The notes beneath the pieces are model-generated. The model saw only the letters and a list, made by a program, of their open reading frames with translations, was not told the DNA's origin and did no database searches. From the NCBI GenBank assembly GCA_023356515.1, contig JAKQYG010000257.1, positions 1 through 6,098 of the forward strand: 6,098 nucleotides of DNA. Direction: 5' to 3'. Shown here one piece after another: positions 1 to 5,276 of this stretch. Both the position numbers and the translations under genes were made by a program. The DNA comes from Trichodesmium sp. MAG_R04 (lineage in GTDB: Bacteria > Cyanobacteriota > Cyanobacteriia > Cyanobacteriales > Microcoleaceae). Every line of letters starts with the position of its first letter. Within the stretch, counting starts at the first letter, position 1.

Positions 1-56
1 ATAATAATAATTCCTATTGACTTTTAGAAATAATAATCAACTACTTGATACTTGAT
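1..56. other. AT-rich spacer downstream of the last gene
   Basis: This short AT-rich end holds several TAA/AAT triplets, a tandem 7-base repeat (ACTTGAT at 43-49 and 50-56) and an 11-base near-palindrome, CTTGATTCAAG, at 51-61 that overlaps the restored stop of the frameshifted gene. No gene or clear terminator is visible. Confidence 0.4.
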
Positions 57-122
57 TCAAGCAGTCTCTATAGATTTAGAACCATAAATTTCAACCTCAT
101 CTAAGTGTAGATAAGTTTTTTT
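57..122 (-). other. Out-of-frame continuation of the discoidin domain after a +1 shift in an A7 run
   Basis: On the minus strand the codons around 122-114 read GAA AAA AAC, giving E-K-N and a stop at 97-99. The two sister genes read E/N-K-K or E-K followed by T-Y-L-H-L-D-E. Dropping one A from the run of seven (T run at 116-122 on the plus strand) gives E-K-T-Y-L-H-L-D-E-V-E-I-Y-G-S followed by K-S-I-E-T-A and a TGA at 57-59. This restores the last beta strand of the discoidin domain with almost the same residues as both sister copies. The 40 or so downstream bases are therefore recent coding sequence that the present frame does not reach. Confidence 0.85.
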
Positions 123-513
123 CATTCAACTGAATGCGTACATAACGAGCTATCTTTGACTCAATTGATACTATCAAAGGCTCTCCATATACTCCTCCAG
201 GTACTAATTGATCGTCATTAGAATAGACTTGTACCCAGTTATTTCCATCAGTTGAAAATAGCAATTTGAGAGTACGGGCGCGTTCGGCAGAGGAGTTATC
301 ACAACGGTTATAAACTCGTATCTGTGTTATGATATATGTATCTTCCAAATCTACTTGCCACCAGGGATTAACCTCCAAGCCAGTGCAAAAACTATAACTA
401 CCATTTTTGACACCGTTAACTGCCCTGGAAGATTCATTAGGCTGCGACCATTTTGAGTAGGAACTTTGTTGCGCTGGTTTATTTAAAGCAATACTTTCTC
501 CCGGTGGTTCTGG
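78..513 (-). repeat. Discoidin-module direct repeat, copy 1 (frameshifted)
   Basis: This copy of the shared 3' module runs from the P-E-P-P-G linker to the restored Y-G-S end. It is 436 bases, one more than copy 3, because of the extra A in the A7 run. Over 361-490 it matches copy 3 (2886-3015) at 121 of 130 positions by hand comparison, and copy 2 at 114 of 130. It keeps both cysteines (C265 and C293). Confidence 0.92.
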
Positions 514-1179
514 TAGGCTTTCTACAATGTTTAATTGTTGCTGTTCAAATAAATCATCTTTAACATATAAGCCATCACCCCAGTTTTTAGAGTTAAAACC
601 TAAATTTTTTAACTTAAGTTTATGTAATCCTAAATAGGAAGTTACTTCTTCAAAAGTACAACCCCCTTGGTATAATGGAAACTCGCTTACTTCTGCATAA
701 ACATACTTGATTTGGTCTTTAAGAAGTTTGTTACTTCCCATCAAAATTTTTAATTCTGCGCCCTGAGCATCCATCACCAGCAAATCGAATTTGTGTGCAG
801 CAAACTTTGAGTATATAATCTCATCCAAAGTTGTTGTAGTCATTTTAATTTGTCTTACATACCTGTGATGAGGATAGAGTTCAGCTACTTTGCCCATGAG
901 AAACATACTGGAAGATTGACTACTAGAAGAAACGTTAAAAGGTACTTCCTCATTGCTTACGTCTGAACATAAAGCTTGGACTGGAAAATGCATAGGTGTC
1001 TTACCTATCTTGGCTTTGAGCCGATCAAAAATTTCAGGGATAGGTTCTATATAAACGCAAGCTTTTACCTGAGCAGCTTTATAGGCCGGAAATTCTTGTC
1101 CAATATGAGCCCCGACATGAATAATTCCTATCGGTTTAGGTAGTTTTAAATTTTGAATGATTCTTAAAGGGTGAGCCAT
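97..1179 (-). CDS. FkbM-family methyltransferase with C-terminal discoidin/lectin-like domain, 3' end frameshifted
   Basis: The 360-residue product starts with a class I SAM-dependent methyltransferase of the FkbM type (Methyltransf_21), residues about 15-210. Motif I is IHVGAHIGQE (20-29), the acidic strand-2 motif is VYIEPIPEIFDRL (42-54), and the typical FkbM signature is LLVMDAQGAELKIL (133-146). FkbM proteins usually O-methylate sugars or related hydroxyls, so a cytoplasmic sugar O-methyltransferase is likely; the substrate is unknown. A Pro-rich linker (223-228) leads to an F5/8 type C domain (about 229 to the end) with NPWWQVDLE at 271-279. No signal peptide is visible. An in-frame TAA lies two codons upstream of the ATG, so no longer start is possible; the Shine-Dalgarno is weak. 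It is the last of three tagged genes, 48 bases after the previous one. The domain ends prematurely at residue 360 because of a +1 frameshift in an A7 run; the restored protein would be 373 residues, ending at 57. Confidence 0.9.
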   Translation of the reverse strand: MAHPLRIIQNLKLPKPIGIIHVGAHIGQEFPAYKAAQVKACVYIEPIPEIFDRLKAKIGKTPMHFPVQALCSDVSNEEVPFNVSSSSQSSSMFLMGKVAELYPHHRYVRQIKMTTTTLDEIIYSKFAAHKFDLLVMDAQGAELKILMGSNKLLKDQIKYVYAEVSEFPLYQGGCTFEEVTSYLGLHKLKLKNLGFNSKNWGDGLYVKDDLFEQQQLNIVESLPEPPGESIALNKPAQQSSYSKWSQPNESSRAVNGVKNGSYSFCTGLEVNPWWQVDLEDTYIITQIRVYNRCDNSSAERARTLKLLFSTDGNNWVQVYSNDDQLVPGGVYGEPLIVSIESKIARYVRIQLNEKNLSTLR

Positions 1180-1227
1180 AACTTGTTAGAAATTCTTTGG
1201 TAAATTTTATTGGTAAATTATTCATTT

Positions 1228-2544
1228 TTACAATAGAGTTGTTGATTCTAGAGAACCATAGACTTCTACCTCATCTAAATGCAGATAGGTCTTTTTATTC
1301 AACTGAATGCGTACATAGCGAGCTATCTTCGACTCAGTTGATACTATCAAAGGCTTTCCATATATTCCTCCAACACCCCCAGGTACTAATTGATCATCAT
1401 TAGAGTAGACTTCCTGCCAATCATTACCTTCAGTAGAAAATAGTATTTTGAGAGTGCGGGCGCGTTCAGCAGAGGAGTTATCAACACGGTTATAAACTCG
1501 TACCTGTGTTATGACATATATATCTTCCAAATCTACTTGCCACCAAGGGTTAACCTCTATGTTAGTAGAAAAGCTATAACTACCATTTTTGACACCATTA
1601 ACTGCCCTAGAAGATTCATTAGGTTGCGACCATTTTGAATAAGAGCTTTGTTGCGCTGGTTTATTCAAAGCAATATTTTCTCCCGGTGGCTTTGGTAAGT
1701 TTTCTCTACTGTCCAAAGCCTTGGTTGATCTACCTCTTTTAGCTCTCTGAGCCTTTGAAAGAACTTGTAAGTCTTCAGGATCAATATGCACCTTTCTCCA
1801 TGCTAAATACGAAAAATTATTGGTGAAAATTGTTCCATCATAGCCCTGCCATATTCGTTTACCATAATCGCACCTCATTTTGTCTATATCATTGTCCTTA
1901 ATACCAAACTCAATATATTTTTCGGCTAAGACAAATATTCCATTTGTGTTTGTTACAGCTACAAGTTCGTAGCCTTTCTGTTTTCCCAACTCTATTAATG
2001 CCAGTAATGACGCTCCTTGACTAAGTGACATATCTTTATCCTGGACAAAGATAATATCATTCGGTACTGTTGGGTTATATTCTATAATTACAACTAATGG
2101 CTTGTAATTTTGTATAGATTCCCAGATGTAATAGTCACAACCGTCTACATCTATAGATGCTAGGCCAAATTCTTTAGGTATTGGTGTTTTCGATAAAATT
2201 GATTCCAGATTATCGTTGCTTTCAAATCCTACCCAAGCCTCAAAACAGTATAAATTTTCACGATCGCCTAGATTGCTCATTAGCTGTTTAAACTTCTTTG
2301 GATCTGCTTCTATTAATACACTGCTCCACCCCTTATTAACAATTAAATTATAAGTATTGCTAAGGTGCTTCCCATCCCAAGCCCCGAACTCAACACACCA
2401 CTTAGAATAATTCTGTTCTCCTATAACTTCAAATATTTTTTCTAGGATTCCATCCTCTCCATTCTGAGACGTTATATCCTTAGAGTAAGATTTCAATATA
2501 TTATTGACATCGCTTGATTTTTGTTGATATTTAATAATTGCCAT
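1228..2544 (-). CDS. FkbM-like SAM-dependent methyltransferase with C-terminal discoidin/lectin-like domain
   Basis: The 438-residue product has an N-terminal Rossmann methyltransferase-like domain (about 15-255) that is different from that of the next gene. Recognisable parts are SQNGEDGILEKIF (26-38), the glycine-containing motif CVEFGAWDGKHLSNTYNL (50-67), VLIEADPKKF (76-85) and ASIDVDGCDYYIWESI (129-144), which corresponds to the FkbM D-x-x-G-x-(E/D) motif. I infer methylation of a sugar or similar small hydroxyl substrate; the exact substrate is unknown. A basic linker (about 262-280) and a P-K-P-P-G-E stretch lead to the F5/8 type C domain (about 290-431), which is complete here. This copy carries three extra residues (GGVGGIYG, 389-396) and lacks the two cysteines found in the sister copies. 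No signal peptide or membrane segment is seen. The upstream frame closes at a TGA a few codons before the ATG, so the start is well bounded although the Shine-Dalgarno is weak. It begins 50 bases after the GT10 gene and is probably in the same transcript. Confidence 0.88.
   Translation of the reverse strand: MAIIKYQQKSSDVNNILKSYSKDITSQNGEDGILEKIFEVIGEQNYSKWCVEFGAWDGKHLSNTYNLIVNKGWSSVLIEADPKKFKQLMSNLGDRENLYCFEAWVGFESNDNLESILSKTPIPKEFGLASIDVDGCDYYIWESIQNYKPLVVIIEYNPTVPNDIIFVQDKDMSLSQGASLLALIELGKQKGYELVAVTNTNGIFVLAEKYIEFGIKDNDIDKMRCDYGKRIWQGYDGTIFTNNFSYLAWRKVHIDPEDLQVLSKAQRAKRGRSTKALDSRENLPKPPGENIALNKPAQQSSYSKWSQPNESSRAVNGVKNGSYSFSTNIEVNPWWQVDLEDIYVITQVRVYNRVDNSSAERARTLKILFSTEGNDWQEVYSNDDQLVPGGVGGIYGKPLIVSTESKIARYVRIQLNKKTYLHLDEVEVYGSLESTTLL
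1252..1695 (-). repeat. Discoidin-module direct repeat, copy 2
   Basis: This copy runs from the P-K-P-P-G linker to Y-G-S and is 444 bases, nine more than copy 3. The extra bases encode a three-residue expansion near 1366-1380. Both cysteines of the other copies are replaced (S326 and V354). It shares a perfect 52-base stretch with copy 3 (1628-1679 against 2971-3022). Confidence 0.92.
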
Positions 2545-2594
2545 AGTTTTTAACTCAATCAGTTTTCATTAAACTCATAAAACTTCTAATTTAA

Positions 2595-4103
2595 TTAGAT
2601 TGCCGATCCATAAACCTCTATTTCATCTAAGTGCAGATAGGTCTTTTCATTCAACTGAATGCGTACATAACCGGCTATCTTTGACTCAAATGATACTATT
2701 AAAGGCTGCCCATTTATTCCCCCAGGCACTAATTTCTCATCATTAGAGTAGACTTGTTCCCAGTTATTTCCATCAGTTGAAAATAGCAAGGTTAGAGTAC
2801 GGGCGCGTTCAGCAGAAGAATTATTACAACGGTTGTAAATTCGTACCTGTGTGATGGTATATGTATTTTCCAAATCTACTTGCCACCAGGGATTAACCTC
2901 TAAGCCAGTGCAAAAGCTATAACCACCATTTTTGAGACCGTTAACTGCCCTGGAAGATTCATTAGGCTGAGACCATTTTGAATAAGAGCTTTGTTGCGCT
3001 GGTTTATTCAAAGCAATATTTTGTCCAGAAGGCTGAGGAATTATTTCTTCTAAGGAAATCTCGTATATTGGCTCTTCTTCCCCCTTATTACCTGTGATTG
3101 TTTGCAGCTTAGATATTATGCTGTGCAGTCTTTTCAACCTAGTGCTTGCCCAGTTTTTTTTTGTATAGATATTATTTGCTACTTCAAGGCAAAGATTCAT
3201 CCGGAGATTAAATTCTTTAATATCCATATTATTGATATAGTCCATCAAAACATCTGGGCTATTAAAATCAGAGTAATCTAAAAAACTGCTCTTGGGAAAA
3301 TCATCATATATTGCATTTCCCTTTCCATAATAAATCGGCAAGCATCCTGCTATAAGAGAATGCCATATTTTTTCGGTACAGTAATGTTTAAAGTTAGTAT
3401 TCTCAAAACATAAGTTAAAGTGATATTGGTTGAGGATATCCAGCTTAACTAAATGTGGGTGCTTCTTTTCTTGGTGAGGATTTGTAGCAATGTTCTCTGG
3501 CCAGCCAGGTCCGTATATATCTATGCAGCCAAACTCGTGTCCTCGTAAAGCGATTTCAGTTCTTAACTTACAGAGATCTATATTAATACCATCTTTAACC
3601 AGAGGTTGATTTTCTTTGTAAGTAGCTATCATAGCTATTTTCTTATACTTTGGCCTCGAAAAATTGTTGTAGCTAACAGGTTCTAGTATAGACTTCAGCC
3701 AAAAAGTATAGGCATAATTATTTTCATATGCATCTCCAGTGTAGACATTCATTATATGAATATCTACATTATTTTGTAGTGAAACCTTCTTGGTGAAATT
3801 TGTATCAAATCTTGGCTCATGAGTCCATAATAAATATTTTTTTGAATCATTGTATTGACTAGAAATTTTTGCCAACTCATCAAAATACATTGATACAAAT
3901 ACATCACAATCTTCTTGATCGTCGGTCAAAATAATTCCGTATCTCATAAACTCTTTGCATCTTGCTCCATAATTTTTTACCTTTACAGAGAAAGGATTAT
4001 ACTGCATATGTCCTATACGACATACTTTAATTATCCTACTTTTTGAAAAGTTGTGCCTCAAGATATCTTTTTGGCTTTTTACAATCTCAGATGATAAATC
4101 CAT
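2595..4103 (-). CDS. GT10 (alpha-1,3-fucosyltransferase-like) glycosyltransferase with C-terminal discoidin/lectin-like domain
   Basis: The 502-residue product carries a glycosyltransferase family 10 domain. The diagnostic donor-binding block is at 228-260: H-F-N-L-C-F-E-N-T (228-236), Y-C-T-E-K-I-W (241-247), then L-P-I-Y-Y-G (255-260). In known GT10 enzymes the T-E-K glutamate and lysine (here 244-245) contact GDP-fucose. An upstream H-E-P-R-F (95-99) and Y-G-P-G-W (197-201) also fit the family. GT10 members usually transfer fucose from GDP-fucose to a GlcNAc- or Glc-containing acceptor; some bacterial relatives may use other donors, so fucose is likely but not proven. The catalytic part ends near residue 330, followed by an acidic linker (341-353) and the F5/8 type C domain (about 360-500), which is complete here. 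No signal peptide is seen, consistent with a cytosolic enzyme. Its start has the only strong Shine-Dalgarno in the window. It lies 130 bases after the upstream methyltransferase gene. Confidence 0.9.
   Translation of the reverse strand: MDLSSEIVKSQKDILRHNFSKSRIIKVCRIGHMQYNPFSVKVKNYGARCKEFMRYGIILTDDQEDCDVFVSMYFDELAKISSQYNDSKKYLLWTHEPRFDTNFTKKVSLQNNVDIHIMNVYTGDAYENNYAYTFWLKSILEPVSYNNFSRPKYKKIAMIATYKENQPLVKDGINIDLCKLRTEIALRGHEFGCIDIYGPGWPENIATNPHQEKKHPHLVKLDILNQYHFNLCFENTNFKHYCTEKIWHSLIAGCLPIYYGKGNAIYDDFPKSSFLDYSDFNSPDVLMDYINNMDIKEFNLRMNLCLEVANNIYTKKNWASTRLKRLHSIISKLQTITGNKGEEEPIYEISLEEIIPQPSGQNIALNKPAQQSSYSKWSQPNESSRAVNGLKNGGYSFCTGLEVNPWWQVDLENTYTITQVRIYNRCNNSSAERARTLTLLFSTDGNNWEQVYSNDEKLVPGGINGQPLIVSFESKIAGYVRIQLNEKTYLHLDEIEVYGSAI
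2604..3038 (-). repeat. Discoidin-module direct repeat, copy 3
   Basis: This 435-base copy runs from the P-Q-P-S-G linker to Y-G-S and is intact. It keeps both cysteines (C398 and C426). It matches copy 1 best across the WW/cysteine region but copy 2 best at the start of the domain, which gives the three copies a patchwork relationship. Confidence 0.92.
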
Positions 4104-4108
4104 TTAAT

Positions 4109-4116
4109 ACCTCCTT
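4109..4116 (-). promoter_or_regulatory. Strong Shine-Dalgarno site of the GT10 gene
   Basis: On the minus strand the sequence AAGGAGGT lies five bases before the ATG at 4101-4103. It is a near-perfect anti-Shine-Dalgarno match and fixes this start codon. The other complete genes here have weak or no such site, so the GT10 gene may be translated more strongly than its neighbours. Confidence 0.85.
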
Positions 4117-4233
4117 ATTTCTTAATTTAACTGTGTAAAAATTTTCAAACGAGTATCAAAACAAAGTTAGCCTTACCAAAAGTCATGATCTGACCTAAGG
4201 CAACATGGAGTCAGTTTAAATATTTTTATGTTT

Positions 4234-4923
4234 CTATTTAACTGATTGCTTGACTAATGTAGTTAGGTACCGATAGTTCAAAATACTAAATCCTTCCGGC
4301 TTTGGTATGTTATCATCTTCTAGTAAAACAATCCACTCAATTCCTTTGCCTCTATTCAAAATAGTTGCAACAGCATTGGGAAAAAAAGAAGATAACTTTT
4401 CATAATCAAATCTCTGCCGATGACCACCTCGACGGTCAAAGTGCCACAGGGGTTCTGGTTCATAAAATGGGACTGTTACGATCAAACGCTTTTTGGTAAC
4501 ACGGCGCAGTTCTTCTAAAGCTGGAATGAAATCATTAGGCTCTAAATGTTCAAGAACTTCCATACAAACTACTGTATCGAATTCTTGATTCTTAAACTTT
4601 AAATCCAAAATTGACATTATATAGAACTCATATAACCCTTCTTGCGGTAAGATAAGACGGGAGTTTTTTTTGATATCGATACCTACAACCCTTTCAAAAC
4701 GTTGCGATTGAACCAAAATATTAGAAAATGCTCCAATGCCAATTCCCACATCTAAAACTAATTTCCCACAAACCAATTTATACGCGGCCAATAGTCTTTG
4801 CCAATCCCAGCGGGAATATATGCCTGTGCCCTTACCAGGATATTTTTCCTTAAAAAATTTAACAACATTGTCAAACTCTGGATAAACATCTTGTTTATTT
4901 TGTGCAAAATTTAGATCTTTCAT
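4234..4923 (-). CDS. Class I SAM-dependent methyltransferase (Methyltransf_11-like)
   Basis: The 229-residue product is a compact class I methyltransferase. Motif I is LVLDVGIGIGAFS (55-67), the strand-2 acidic motif is VVGIDIKKN (79-87), and the strand-4 region is FDTVVCMEVLEHLEP (115-129), the usual M-E-V-L-E-H form of Methyltransf_11/UbiE-like enzymes. A histidine- and arginine-rich stretch, WHFDRRGGHRQRFD (160-173), follows strand 5 and probably forms part of the acceptor site. Such proteins are common in glycan clusters, where they methylate sugars or handle lipid or small-molecule acceptors; the substrate cannot be read from the sequence. Unlike the three genes after it, it has no discoidin tag. 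The assigned ATG (4921-4923) has no clear Shine-Dalgarno. The gene is preceded by a 342-base gap and followed by a 130-base gap, so it may begin its own transcription unit. Confidence 0.85.
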   Translation of the reverse strand: MKDLNFAQNKQDVYPEFDNVVKFFKEKYPGKGTGIYSRWDWQRLLAAYKLVCGKLVLDVGIGIGAFSNILVQSQRFERVVGIDIKKNSRLILPQEGLYEFYIMSILDLKFKNQEFDTVVCMEVLEHLEPNDFIPALEELRRVTKKRLIVTVPFYEPEPLWHFDRRGGHRQRFDYEKLSSFFPNAVATILNRGKGIEWIVLLEDDNIPKPEGFSILNYRYLTTLVKQSVK

Positions 4924-5265
4924 AGCAGTTTATAAAAAATATTATTAAATTCCTTGAAGACAGAATGTAAGTAGGTAGGCATAAATAAAGGTTGAAACAA
5001 AAAATCTGAAAAATAACCTATAACCGAGTTCCCAATAGCTTTTTAGCGTTTTAAATTTCCATTGCTATTGTACCAATAATTAAGCTCACTTACTTAAACA
5101 TAAAACAAAGTGAGAAGTGTACATACTTAACAGTAAATTTGTTAGGTTTATGCAATAGCACTCTAGCTTCTTTTACTTTCATTTCTTTAATTTCTTTAAT
5201 TAAGATATCAAACCATACCAAAAACTGTTTATGAGAATAGAATAATTAATTAAAATAGAAAAAAA
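4924..5265. other. AT-rich intergenic region without a recognisable gene
   Basis: This 342-base stretch lies between the dehydrogenase and the small methyltransferase. I see no convincing coding frame or RNA gene. It holds a 7-base inverted repeat with a 16-base loop (5085-5091 and 5108-5114) not followed by a T run, and a 9-base tandem duplication, TTTCTTTAA twice, at 5182-5199. It most likely contains the dehydrogenase 3' untranslated region and a promoter for the downstream methyltransferase, but I could not identify convincing -35 and -10 boxes. Confidence 0.6.
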
Positions 5266-5276
5266 TTAAACAGTTT
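5222..5276 (-). terminator. Possible weak terminator: inverted repeat spanning the wecC stop
   Basis: AAACTGTTTA (5222-5231) and TAAACAGTTT (5267-5276) form a perfect 10-base inverted repeat separated by 35 AT-rich bases. One arm encodes the last codons and the stop of wecC. On the minus strand the second arm runs into a short T stretch (TTTTT, then GG). The stem is AT-rich and the loop long, so termination would be weak at best; it may instead be a chance or mRNA-stability element. Confidence 0.3.

Noticed and set aside
1197..1403. Plus-strand open frame of 68 codons
   Set aside because: It is antisense to the conserved discoidin domain, has no recognisable domain or ribosome site, and is explained by the minus-strand gene.
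78..3038. Direct repeats as a CRISPR array or transposon copies
   Set aside because: The repeats are about 435 bases, fully coding, and form protein domains; there are no short spacers, transposase genes or terminal inverted repeats.
4104..4233. Small gene or RNA between the methyltransferase and GT10 genes
   Set aside because: I see no start with a plausible frame and no stable hairpin; apart from the GT10 ribosome site nothing stands out.
5085..5114. Hairpin CTCACTT/AAGTGAG as a terminator
   Set aside because: The stem is only 7 bases with a 16-base loop and no T run follows it on the minus strand.
5182..5199. TTTCTTTAA tandem duplication as an iteron or regulatory array
   Set aside because: There are only two units in an AT-rich spacer, so chance is a sufficient explanation.
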